Below, piece by piece: positions 11,270 to 21,839 of a stretch of DNA of 64,000 bases. Source of the DNA: Bisporella sp. PMI_857 (Eukaryota > Ascomycota > Leotiomycetes > Helotiales > Helotiaceae); NCBI GenBank assembly GCA_021307315.1, contig JAJSPD010000009.1, positions 248,001 through 312,000 of the forward strand, read 5' to 3'. Within the stretch, counting starts at the first letter, position 1. Each line of letters starts with the position of its first letter. A model generated the notes under the pieces. That model did not search any database and was not told where the DNA came from. It saw only the letters and a list, made by a program, of their open reading frames with translations. The translations under genes were made by a program, and so were the position numbers.

Positions 11270-12650
11270 TCATCGTCTGCCTCGAATCCAAGGCTGACCC
11301 AAGAGATCCATTGTTGGAAGACGTTCCTTTGGATCAATTTTCATTAGTGCATAAAGAAAGGCAACAAAGTCCTCTCGGTTTTCCAGCGGTAAATCTCCCA
11401 GGTAGACGTCTGACACAAGCCCTGGGCGATTCGATGGCTCAGAATCCTTGATAGTTCCATCTCCGTTGAAAATTTCGCAAACAATTTCCGGGGCGCCTTG
11501 ATCGAGCAATGATGTTGGAAATGGTCCGAAGAACTCTACAATCTCCTCAAGGTGATTTTTGAGCATATAGGGGCTGTCCTGGCTGTCCTGCCCAGTGAAC
11601 ATCTGGATACCGCGAAACACTTCTAGGATGACGGGACCAAGATTCCACCAGTCCGTAGTCCAGTCCCACGAAGCTCTGATGAGGACTTCAGGTGACCGAA
11701 GGGTGGCAGGTTGGATCACTTCGCACAAGTGCTTAGTAGTCCAGCTAGAAACTCCTCAATCTCCAAGACAGACATCAAAGTTCATGGGAGAGTCGCCGCG
11801 GGCGAAGTAGAATTTGTGTAAAGGCTGAGAACGCATAGGGGAGTATGATTCAGAATCCTTTTCCTGCTGTACCGCAGGAACTTCCTTGAGGAACTTTGCA
11901 ATTAAGGATCTATCTCTGAACTTGACGAAGATGCTGTCGGGCTTAATATCTACTAAAGGTCAGAGCCTGAGCAGTAATAGGGAAATACCGAAGAGCAAAC
12001 CTGTATGAATGACGCCACTGTCATGTGCATAATCCAAAGCCATGAGAAGTTGGCCAGTGAATTTTCTCATGATAGGGTTAGGAAGCATCTGGTCTTTAAA
12101 CCATACTCGGAAGCTGTGCAGCGTCTCCCCAATCAGCTCGAAGACAAGACAGACGTGGCTGCCATTGGGACCTTCTTGCTCAAAATCATCTACGAGATGG
12201 CAAATAGATTTGTAGCCAGAGTGGGTCCTGTCTGCCACTCGGAGGTGCGTCAGGATCTCTCTCTCGTAGACCGGCTCCTTTTCATCGTACGATTCGGCAC
12301 TCAGGACTTTCAAAGCTTTGTACTGGTGCTCACTTCCATCTCTGTCTGAAGTTAGTTTATAAATTGAAATCAACATTTCTTCAAATATACTCTAGGGTGA
12401 GATCCTTGATCAGCCAAACGGTGGAATACTGTCCATATCCAATTTTCCGAAGGATTTCGTAACGCTCGTTATAAACATCCCCAATATAAACTGGATGGAA
12501 ACCGTTCAGCCTATACACGCCTTTGCCTTCTTCAATATCGCAAATTGTGGTTGGAGTCTCTTCTGACTTGTCCTGCCCATTATGCTTCTGGTCTTCTTCC
12601 TCTGAAGAGACAACTTGCTCGTCCTTGCCTCTGTTATGTGCGCTCGACAT
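11270..12650 (-). pseudogene. SRPK-like serine/threonine protein kinase, stop in the DFG-equivalent motif
   Basis: Three exons: 12650-12391, 12341-12001 and 11949-11270. The 49- and 51-bp introns join in frame. Read through, the product would be 426 residues with full kinase architecture: glycine loop GYGQYSTVW, ATP lysine in YKALKVL, alpha-C Glu in EREILTHL, catalytic loop HTDIKPDS (the SRPK-type form), then IQPATLRSPEVL and DWWNLG of the C lobe. The only lesion seen is TGA at 11758-11756, exactly between Asp and Gly of the metal-binding triplet (LGD-stop-GVSSW), where SRPK-like fungal kinases often have Phe or Trp. The shortened product would lack the C lobe. TGG to TGA fits one change. It could be a recent null allele, a read-through codon or a sequence error. 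Start chosen at 12650 (MSSAHNRG); an upstream ATG at 12752 is also in frame. Confidence 0.82.
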
Positions 12651-13340
12651 AGCGATCTTGATCAAAGTGGATGCTTTCAGAAGTGAGAACCTGGAAGGGA
12701 AAAGTTTTGGACCGAAGGGAACATAAACACTGAACGATGCAATGGCGAGCAAACGCCTTGATTACTAAGCCCGATGAGGATAGGCTTCTCAGCTTAACCT
12801 TACCACAGGCGCGCGCCAACTCCATAAAGGTAGGTGACTATGAATACTTAATACATATCAAATTCAGTAAGAGGAACAAAATATAGTGTAATCTGGGTTA
12901 GCGCCGCTTCAGAGATTTATTCGTCTCGCAGGAGCTGCATCAGTATCTATCAGACTGAGCGACCAAATGTCCACTTTGGGTTCCTTGGGAACTTGTTTGG
13001 GTTCCTCGAGCATCGTCATCGTCGTCAAAACTTTACAAAAATGATATAAAAAATAGAGTTCAGACCACCAAGTGTGATTGGCTATAAAGCGAGAAGTCAA
13101 AACACGTGACTATATATTATATTTTGCCCAGATTACATCAAGGTTGCTCAAGGGAGTTGATGGGTGCCTGAGCAAGAGCGGCAAGCTTACTAACCCATGC
13201 GATGCAGAAGGAGGGAAATTTTATTTATGACACCTCAAAATTGCCATTTACGTAATACACCCAAGCCTGATTCCGAAGATACCTGTCCAGGTTGAATTTG
13301 AGCTTTTTCGTCATGACCAGCAGGTTAAACGGCAACGTTT
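12651..13340. other. Intergenic between two broken genes
   Basis: Likely holds the old promoter of the kinase gene and the flank of the TPR relic. Only short frames are open and none is recognisable. Confidence 0.4.
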
Positions 13341-13945
13341 TCATTGTGTAATCGATGGCTTCCGGCGCTCTCCAGAGAGCGGTGAATTTAGTCCTACGGC
13401 TCTGTAAGCATTGGCGACTTCAACGCTATTGCAAGCAGATTTTTCTAAAAGGATGTCGAGAGCTTCTTGGTCGCAGTCTAGGGCTATTTGGGCACGACCG
13501 TGGACTATGCCTGCAGTTTCGGTTAGTCAGGTGAATGTGAGCGAGTTTTTGTGGACGCAGTCTACAAAGGCAGTTTCAATTAGATCTGTTTCTTGAAGAT
13601 ACCTAGACAATACGTTAGCTGAATATTTTCGTGGGATACAATTTTTGAAAGAAAGTCAAGATTACCAAGCAGCGTTTGTGATCATATAGGTCAAAGGCTC
13701 AGAAGCTTTAGAAAACTCATTGCTACCAAGCTCCAAATGTCGATCTATCAATGTCTGAACATGCGGGGATAAGCTCGAACAGAGTTTCCAACGGTTGTAC
13801 AAATGGCGTCCAGCGGTCCCCGAGAAACTTTCTTGCTGTAGATCTGTTAGGATTTTGAAGGTTGCCCGCCTACCTTCGAGGTTCATCCTGCTGACATATG
13901 CTAGCTGCGTAAGGCGGTGTGACGAGATGAGCGAAGCTCTCCCGT
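13341..13945 (-). pseudogene. C-terminal fragment of an NLR-like TPR protein
   Basis: Fragment of the fungal STAND/NLR type that ends in TPR repeats. Exons 13945-13666 and 13602-13341 flank a 63-bp intron (GTAATC...GTCTAG) that rebuilds the run AAWYLQETDLIETAF. Upstream, FSDGRASLISSHRLTQLAY resembles the winged-helix/linker that precedes the TPRs. YNRWKLCSSLSPHVQTL and QEALDILLEKS are TPR-like. A TGA at 13529-13527 interrupts the frame (NSLTFT-stop-LTETAGIVHG). The 5' border is an intact splice acceptor at 13946, beyond which the DNA turns AT-rich and the NACHT/NB-ARC part is missing. The 3' end is also cut after about two repeats. Whole proteins of this type act in fungal self/non-self recognition; this copy cannot. 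Confidence 0.62.
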
Positions 13946-14534
13946 CTGAAAAAACCTACCTAAATTAGCGCAGATTTTCTATTTGTTAACATTACTAACT
14001 TTTGTTTTTGCATGTCAAAATTATTACTACTACTATTTTAGCGCATGTTAAAAACGCTTCGAACGCTATTATTAAAAATCTTGAAACAATTAAATACAAT
14101 ACGAGCCTCTATGGAAAAATTATAGGCTGAAAAAAATCGAGTAGTTTTTGTATTGACAAATTTCATTTTTAGGTATAGCACTGTATGCAGTATTATTGCA
14201 ATATAATATAATACAATATGACTAATAAAAGCTTGGAGGGTATAAAATTAAGTCATATCATATTAATACCCTAGTCAATATAGAGCTCAAGGCGCGATAA
14301 TTATTATATTATGCTATTGCCTACACTGGGTCCAAAGTCCTTCTCATTATAAGAGTTCTTAATTGACCTTTTTGACTCCTTGTTCATAGCCTGTCGGTTT
14401 CTGTTTTAGAAACCGCTCCACGGTCGTTCGACGATGCTGAATCTGTTTGCCAATGATTCAAGGCGAGCGCCAAACCACCAAGCTTCTCCGAAAGTGATTA
14501 GATAGGCGAAGGTTGAGCTGGGGTGAAGTTGATC
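13946..14534. other. AT-rich stretch replacing the NLR 5' part
   Basis: Very AT-rich from about 13,970 to 14,300, with many ATTATTA and TAATAT runs. This is the look of repeat DNA decayed by repeat-induced point mutation, but no transposon protein or terminal repeat was recognised. Confidence 0.45.
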
Positions 14535-14717
14535 TCACGTGGCAGTCCAGATGTCTTTCGCGACTTGCGCAAGGACAAAATAGCTTTCGACCTTTCCTTC
14601 AAGCAGTTGGCCGATTTTGATGCTGGCAGCCATTATTGGACTATCTCTTGCATTGGAAGGAATGGCCAAAAGTTTAAACAGTAACAGGCAGCAGAAAAAT
14701 GACGGAAGAAGGGACAA
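14535..14717 (-). pseudogene. First exon of a kinase-like gene (isolated)
   Basis: A 60-codon frame whose second half (from Met at about 14630) reads IKIGQLLEGKVESYFV then AKDIWTA. This resembles the N-lobe start of fungal kinases of the type KIGQLLxGKVxxYxIxxQ-hKDIWxA. A canonical donor (ACGTGAG) sits right after IWTA, so this is probably a real first exon. No following exon with ATP-lysine or catalytic loop could be found toward 14,400. The hydrophobic stretch at the start (SFFCCLLLFKLLA) may be leader sequence read by chance or a signal peptide. Treated as an orphan exon; family call uncertain. Confidence 0.4.
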
Positions 14718-15178
14718 TGACTAACGATGAGAGCGAGGGCGTGATGAAGGACTCTTAGATTCAGTCTTATCTGCCTTGTACAGGCCTTTTGATACAGCCA
14801 ATCATGCTAGAGTATATATATCTCTAAATGCGATTTTTCGAGGTGCAGACCTCCTTGCGACGTGTGACAAAAGTTTGATTCTGAAATTGAGCTTGGTTAT
14901 TGGCTAGTCTTGGCTAGATAACGTGGTGTATTCGTCGGGCGGTCTGCGTTCTTTTCAGCCTTAGCCTCCTGCCTCTAGTAGTGTTCCTCCAATAACCCTT
15001 ATACGGCAAGACTGGGTATGTAATAATGCCAGCTGCTTTCCTAGCCCCGCTCAGGTCACACAAAGACTGCACAAACTACACTTGAGAAATCATCATGTAA
15101 CAATCCTATCCGAGCTTCCAGCAACGCCATCAATTCTATCTACAATTTTCCAATTCTTTCCAAGCATGCATCACGCAT
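14718..15178. other. 3' flank of xanthine dehydrogenase
   Basis: No gene seen. Contains a TATATATATCTC run near 14,813 and should include the XDH 3' UTR at its right end. Confidence 0.45.
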
Positions 15179-18100
15179 CTAAATCGCAATAAAGAAGCTC
15201 TTTTCGCCGTCCCTCGGCCGGACCAACGCCCGTTTAACGATTGGATCCACACAACTGGTGCGAATCCTCTCTGGTGTTGCCGGACTCTCTAGCCTCAGCA
15301 ATCCCTCATCCTCTCCTTTGGCATCAACACCCAGTGTGGCTTTGACACCATACTGTGCCCGCGCTGCCTTCAACGCGTCTCTGATCGCGAAGAACACCAC
15401 ACTCCCCATAAATAGCGGCGGCTCTCCGACTCCACGGCTGCGCTGGATCGTGCGGAGATTCTCCCACTCGACGTCTTTAAGAAGGCTGATGTTGAATTCC
15501 TGCGGGATGTCGCGGAAGCCAGGAATCTTGTACGCGCCTGGGCCGCGAGTCGCAAGTTGACCCGCCATAGGGCCGTCGCGGAACCATAAACTCTCTTCCA
15601 TGGTGAAGAGTCCCATGCCCTGCACGAATGCGCCTTCGATTTGCCCATAGTCAATGGACGGGTTGATAGAGCGACCTACATCCATCTTTACGTCTGCGCG
15701 GAGACATGTCCAATCGCCAGTCAGGGTGTCGACTTCAACCTCCGCCATTGATACTCCTTGTGTGAAGTAGAAGAACATCTGCCCTGTGTTAGGTCCCCAT
15801 GTGTAGCCGATATCAGGAGTCTTATAAAATCCGTTCGCTGAGAGGTTGACTCGATCGAAGTACGCGGCGCTAGCGAGCTTGCTCAACGGGGCATCTTTGC
15901 CGAATTTCTCGCGGTACGGTGCGAGACGCTCATTAATCTGCACGCAAGCGTTGAAGATGGCGTAGCCGTTAAGATCTGAGGTTGCGGATGCGGCAGTGGA
16001 GGATGTGTTTGCGACTGTATTGGTGGCTGTTTCGGAAATGAAAACATCTTCAACTGGAATACCAAGTGCTTCGGCGGCTATCATGGTCATTTTTGTGTGC
16101 AGTCCTTGGCCCATCTCTGTTCCACCGTGTGCGACAAGGACACTACCGTCATGGTAAACGTGGACAAGTGCTCCAGCTTGGTTCAAGAAAAGCGCCGTAA
16201 AGGAAATTCCAAACTTGGTTGGAATTAGCGCGAGTCCACGCTTCTTCCATTTGGAGGCCTCGTTAAATTTTGTTACTGCTGCCCGTCTCTCTGCATAAGA
16301 ACTTTCATCTTGTACTTGCTGATACATAAGTGGTACATGCCAGTCCTTGAGAGGTTGGTTGAAATGTGTTTCTTCATTGGCCTTGTAGAGATTGATTTCT
16401 CGGAGCTTTTCGACTGGAATGTCGAGTCTGTCCGCAATCTCTTCCATGTAAGACTCAGAGATGAAAATGCCTTGAGGCCCACCAAATCCTCTAAATGCAG
16501 TATTCGACATGGTGTTAGTTCTGCAAGGTCGCCCTTTGACATGGACGTTAGGGATAAAATAACATCCGTCGACGTGAGATAAAGCTCGGTCACAAACAGC
16601 CGCACTGAGATCTTGTGTCCAGCCCGCATTACAGAAAATATCTGCATCCAGAGCTTGAAGTTTTCCATCCTTGTTGACACCTACCTTCCAGTGGGCAAGG
16701 AACGGGTGTCTTTGGCCTGACGTGATCATATCCTCATCACGATTGAGCATGCAACGAACTGGCCGATTCGTCTTCTTAGCTGCCAAAGCGCAAATGCCTG
16801 TCAACTGAATAGATCGAGTTTCCTTGCCTCCAAAGCCTCCGCCAAGACGCTTGACCTTGACTACAACTTTGTTTGCAGCCACTCCAGTTACTTGCGCAAC
16901 GTACGCTTGCCTATTAACTGTTAGTTTCGGTATCAAAGAAATCGATGATCTTACTCACGATTCTGTTGGATTTTGGGTACTAGCGTAGATCTCCATCTCT
17001 CCATCTTCAGGTTTTGGCACCGCAATGCACGCATTTGTCTCTAGATAGAAATGCTCTTGACCCCCAATTCTAGTAACACCAGTAAAGACATGATCACTAG
17101 ATGCAAATGCATCTTCTAGATTGCCCTTCTTGATGAAGCGATTATGTTCAAAGAAGCTTTGCTTCTCGATTGCCTCCTCGATTGTAAAAATCGCAGGTAG
17201 CTCTTCGTACTTTACCATCACAGCTCTTGCCCCCGCCGTCGCTTGCGCTGCACTATTAGCTAAAATCATGCCAATCGGCTGACCAGCAGTAAATACTTCA
17301 TTAACGGCAAAAAATACCTCATCACACACTGGAGCTCCCCATTTATTTGCTTCTGGAGTTGGCATGTCTGTGTGATCTATCCACTCGACCACCCCGGGAA
17401 GGTCCATCGCTGGTAAGTAGTCCACGGAAATAATCTTCGCATGAGCCTTTGTTGATAACACCAAACAACCATATAACTCGTTCTTCTGAGCTGGAATATC
17501 ATCCGTATATTGGGCTTCTCCAGTGACTTGCTTCATCGCAGCTACATGAGGCTTAGCTCTTCCAAGAATGTTCTGCTGATAGGCTACTGTCGATGCATTA
17601 TCTTCCTTTCCGTATGATATTATTCTCTGTATCTCCGGCACAACATCGCTCCTAGCATTAACATTACTGACCTCAATTTTCGACAGTGTTTCGTGATAAA
17701 AACGATAGAAAAACCCTAGGGCTAGTGTCTTCCTATATGTGGCCATGCCACCTGGGACGCCAAATTTGAGATCAAAGTCCTTCTCTAGAGCATTCATTGT
17801 ACCTTCAAGAGTAGCTGGGTCTGTGAACTTCTTGCCGATGAGATATGCACCAGCTGCTTTAGCAGTGACTGTTGTTGGTGCCATACCGCCATACACAAGA
17901 TCTGCACTCTCCACGATGTTTGATTTATCAAGAGCTATTCTTAGAGCAGCGTTCACGATGGCAATATCGTCATCTTTCCTCTTAGATTGCTTATATGCCT
18001 GGAAATGCTCTCCATTCTCCTTGGTTACGGGTATGCGAATGCTGGCTATAACTGCATCCGGCGGTAGAGCTGTTTTTCGGTAGCCTTTAAAGAATTGGGA

Positions 18101-19351
18101 CATGGGAATCTCCGTCTCTTTATCTAATGACTTCGCGACCAGGATAGCATTAGAAGCAACGAACACGGGATTGAGATCAGATATTGGTGACGCTGTAGCG
18201 AGATTTCCTGCTGGTGTGCCAGCATTTCTGATCTGACGTCCAGCGAAATACTTAAGCTGCTTGTAAATGGCTTCGAAAACTTGACCCCTAATTGGCCCAT
18301 AGTGCTTGACTGCTTGGAGAGCTATAGCCTCAAGATCCGTCAAGATGACATTTCCGCCAATCTCCAGATGGTCATCATTAAATGAAAACTGTCGTAGTTC
18401 TGCGATATCTCCTACAAATACAGAAGCGGTATATTGCATTGCTTTGAATTTGATCTCTATTTGAGTTTCTGTGCTTCCCCCAATGATTTTTGCCGAAGGA
18501 TAAACGCTCTTGATCTCTAATAGTTGCTGCAGTGTAACAGGGCGATACCAGCGTTTCCTTTTGTTTCCAAAAGCAAGCGGCTTGAACTCATGCTTAGTCA
18601 AAGGAGGCGGGAAAATAAGTTCAGTATCTGGATTATATTCGATGAAACCTGGAGGTGTAAATCTCTTGATTGGTTGATCATCTTTGATGTCATTGTCTTT
18701 GCAGCAACCACCAGATGAGTCTCCATTTCCATTTTCCATACAGCAACCGCCGCCTCCATTGGCTTTCGCCTTACCACAGCCCCGTTGTACGCTGAAGGTT
18801 TGAGCTGCATCGAGAATTGGGCGATATCCAGTACATCGGCACAAATTTCCGTCAAATGCCTCCTCAATATCATGTTCCGATGGGCTGGAATCATTTCTAA
18901 GCAAAGCATAAAGACTCATGACTATCCCTGGTGTGCAGAACCCACATTGACTTCCGTTGCCCTTGGCTATCCTCTCTTGTGCAGGGTGTGGCCTCTTGGT
19001 GTTTCCAATGCCCTCAACTGTGATTACATGCTTTCCATCCACACTAACCAGCGGCGCTAGACATGCATTTATACTGGCGTGGTATATCTTCTTCGTCGTG
19101 GGATTGTATTGCGAGACGACTACGGTGCATGCTCCACATCCTCCCTCAGCGCAACCTAATTTTGTGCCTGTCAACCCAATTCCCCGCAGATATTCAAGAA
19201 GGGTGACTTCTGGATCGATATTGTCTATCACAACCCGCGTGCCATTGAGGTAGAATCGAAGAGTGTCGTCAAAGTTTGTGGTAACAGATGAAAGGACATG
19301 ACTGCCAGAGCTAGATACTGCTGGTTCAGGCGAGACAGCTATCGGTGCCAT
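15179..19351 (-). CDS. hxA: Xanthine dehydrogenase
   Basis: Molybdo-flavoenzyme oxidising hypoxanthine to xanthine and xanthine to urate in purine breakdown, in the cytosol or peroxisome. Two exons, 19351-16959 and 16910-15179, with a 48-bp intron (GTGAGT...TAATAG) that rebuilds NPTESQAYVAQV; 1374 residues, the usual fungal size. The N-terminal 2Fe-2S domains carry the plant-type cluster CAEGGCGACTV and the second cluster QCGFCTPG ... NLCRCTGYRP. The FAD domain has GGSTETQIEIKFK and RNAGTPAGNLATASPISD. The molybdenum domain shows GGGFGGKETRS, TAFRGFGGPQG, GTEMGQGLHTK and the catalytic Glu (about 1294) in GVGEPPLF. A Cys/Gly-rich insert near residues 195-220 lies between the iron-sulfur and FAD parts. 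No lesion seen. The upstream purine and GATA sites suggest induction by urate-type signals and by nitrogen limitation. Confidence 0.96.
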
Positions 19352-19497
19352 GATGGAGTTGCTTCCCTAAGCTCTGGAACTGCTATAAATCTAGAAATGC
19401 TTCTGCGGTCAACTATACCTGACGTAGATTCAAGAGCTTCACGGTTGCGTGAATGCGGGGTGCTAAGCTTTGCTCCCGAATAATTGACCAGCAGAAT

Positions 19498-19604
19498 AGG
19501 GCGATAGAAATGATGAATAAATACCAGGTCGGTATGGAAAAGATAGAAAAATAAAAATCAAGCTAAGAAGCACGGTCAAGCTCCCTAACTACATATCTTA
19601 TCTC
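19498..19604. promoter_or_regulatory. Cluster of GATA (AreA/NIT2-type) sites upstream of XDH
   Basis: HGATAR sites lie at about 19,501 (CGATAG), 19,541 (AGATAG) and as an overlapping pair on the minus strand at about 19,593-19,603 (AGATAAGATA), that is 150-250 bp before the XDH ATG. Fungal nitrogen-catabolic genes are commonly activated by GATA factors at such clustered sites. GATA words are frequent by chance in AT-rich DNA, so support is moderate. Confidence 0.45.
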
Positions 19605-19894
19605 AGCGACAACGAAGCTATGCCAAAACGTGAATGGACGTGCCCGGCCGACGCCACCCAGAAGAAGTAGGTGTAGAAGCTAGAGGAGGGGTCCAGCAGA
19701 TCTGCAAGGAAGCAGTCTTCGTCTCGACTCCGGTCGATATTGTGCAGTGAAAGATGAGTGAGCCTCTTCAATTTGGCAGCTCTTTTCTTGCGAATTGGTA
19801 ATTCTTTTTTCTCTTGTATTACGAGAAAGAGTGGGAAATAATATCTTTTCGATATGTCAATCTGCTCTGGGCATGGATTGCGCCGTTGAAGCAG

Positions 19895-19908
19895 GATCGG
19901 AGTCGGCC
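19895..19908. promoter_or_regulatory. TCGG-N6-CCGA site (UaY/Ppr1-type) upstream of XDH
   Basis: Perfect palindromic TCGG-6-CCGA at about 545 bp upstream of the XDH start. This is the published recognition form of the Zn2Cys6 regulators UaY (purine use, Aspergillus nidulans) and Ppr1 (yeast). The position before the purine-degradation gene makes UaY-type control likely. Confidence 0.7.
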
Positions 19909-21282
19909 GATGCCAAGTAAAATGTCAGTTCAGCCAATGGGAGCCCACCAATAAATAACCCCATTAGTCAGCCATAAATTGAGCATATCGAGGCTCATCT
20001 CTTCGCTTAATTAGATATACTTATTTCTATTGTAGCATCTGATTAGTACAATCACCGCTCGATCATAAAAAACATCAGAAGCAAGTGTCCCAACCAAGAT
20101 AATGAATGTTAAAGCAAATCCAGTGTAAACAACAGCATTATCACGGTATATCCACCATAAATCGTTGTACTATACATTACTCAAAATAATGTTGTTGATT
20201 GAATACGTACTACGCTTAAATTAGAAATATTGTATTGTACTGTAATATATCGTAGGGCCAAAACCTCAACGCGTCTAGATGCCAGCAAAGCCAATGACAT
20301 GCCAGAAACGCTCTCTCGTTGTACAAGGTCGCGCTCTTGCTTTGCAACGTAAGATCTTCTCTGGCAAGATCAAGGAGCTCGGTTCCGTATGACCGTGACT
20401 TGCCGGATACGCCCCGGATCGATTACCGGCGCTCATTGTGCTGCACTTGAACTTACATTGCTGCTGTTTAAAATGCTCACTCTACGAACCCAGTCTTCCA
20501 ATCTCGTGCCTTCCGAACCGAAACCCCGATCTTCTCTCTATGCTGAAGTTCCCTCACCCTCGCTACTGCATGCGGCAAGATTCTAACGTTAAATTTCCTA
20601 GTCCCCCGCCTCGAAAGTCGAAATAGAGTAAGGCTAGAAATTAACATCAAGAAAGCTCACTTTGGATGTTTAGGGATTATAACTACCGGATGACAACCTA
20701 GTAGAGCCCGTAGTATGGCCTTCTCACTCGAGTTGCTTCATTGAGTTGGATGTTATCATCTTATGTACAGTTAGAATCGAGGCGACAACACTCAAGTGTC
20801 ACGAGGGATTCCCCAATCAAAATCTGTGCCCTCCCAATGTTTTTCAGCTTTTATTCCTTAACAAAGTTCATGGTAGTTGGATGCAATAGAAGTTTACTGG
20901 AAAAGCTACTCCGGAAGAAAGTCGCTTGCTGTTAGTCACAAAAGATATGGTACACCTTCAAACTCTTCGACATACGTTAAGCATAGTGTAATTTAGTAGA
21001 ATCGAATAGTACTAGATAGGTGGTGTTGAACAACCCAAGTACATAAAAGGCAATAAAACCTAAGAATAAGAATTTTCCACCCCCTTTTTATATAAAACTG
21101 TGCATCAAGTGCGTGAGGATGACGCTCAGCCGTGCCTTCCACTCTCACTTGACTACTGTTGCATCCTTTCTCAGAAGCACTTGTATGAAGAAGCCCGGTC
21201 GTTCCATCCACTAGGGAGCGTTGAAAACTGGGTTCTTGGTGGAAATACAAGGGTACTAGTCTTTCTGTCAGTATTTGTTGTG
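19909..21282. other. Intergenic between XDH and the secreted-protein gene
   Basis: No supported gene. A moderately GC-rich patch at 20,280-20,600 has short open frames on the plus strand, but none resembles a known protein or continues over plausible introns. The rest is AT-rich. Confidence 0.4.
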
Positions 21283-21839
21283 CTATGTAAGGCGGAGGAG
21301 GGAGTAATACTTTCCATTGCAGTTAGCATCGCTGAAAAACCATTAGTTTCTTGTTCTTTTAAACGTTTTCCATCACTTTGTTTTCGGGGAGAGACATTCT
21401 AACAATCGCTGTATACAGATAGATACCACTCACATATAAACAATGCATGTACTCCCACCCTGATTCTGAATAGAAGAAGCTCTGTCGTTCCAAAAACCAA
21501 CAAGGTTGCCTGTTTAGTTAGCATCTCTTTAGTTCACTGGATGGCCGTTTTGCTTACTACACACGTTGTCTACAGAAGGTTAGATTTTGTATGCTTTGTG
21601 AAACCTCAAATGGAATTCAAGGAATACGTACTGGCACCAGAAACAGTGATACCCTGGCCCCCGAAGTTGGCATGTTCAAAGAACCTGAGATTTTCAAACT
21701 GCACCTCCAGGAGGTCTCCAGCGATCAGAGAGTGGTCCTCAGGAGCTTCAACCGAAACTGCGGCTTCTTGTCGGGTGGCAAGTGGGGTTGCGCTTGCAAG
21801 AGCGGCAATAGCAGACATGATGGTGAGTGAGAACTTCAT
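21283..21839 (-). CDS. Small secreted beta/gamma-crystallin-like protein
   Basis: Three exons (21839-21632, 21509-21434, 21331-21283) with introns of 122 and 102 bp, both in frame; product 110 residues. The N-terminus is a classic signal peptide (MKFSLTIMSAIAALASA) followed by a short pro-like region. The mature part reads VQFENLRFFEHANFGGQ, then SNLVGFWNDRASSIQNQ, then STCIVYIDANCNGKYYSLL. The F-x-E-H-x-N-F-G-G pattern, NL-x-GFWNDRASS and DANCxG-x-YY are typical of fungal secreted proteins with a beta/gamma-crystallin-like Greek-key fold. Two Cys in the last exon could pair. A TATAAAA on the minus strand lies about 120 bp upstream. The role is unknown; such proteins bind calcium or act outside the cell. 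The first exon alone is easily mistaken for a complete 77-residue ORF. Confidence 0.78.

Noticed and set aside
13511..13556. Apparent intron (GTCCAC...CTGCAG) that would remove the TGA in the TPR fragment
   Set aside because: The join would shift the frame and hit a stop, while the same frame continues with TPR-like text on both sides, so a premature stop is the better reading.
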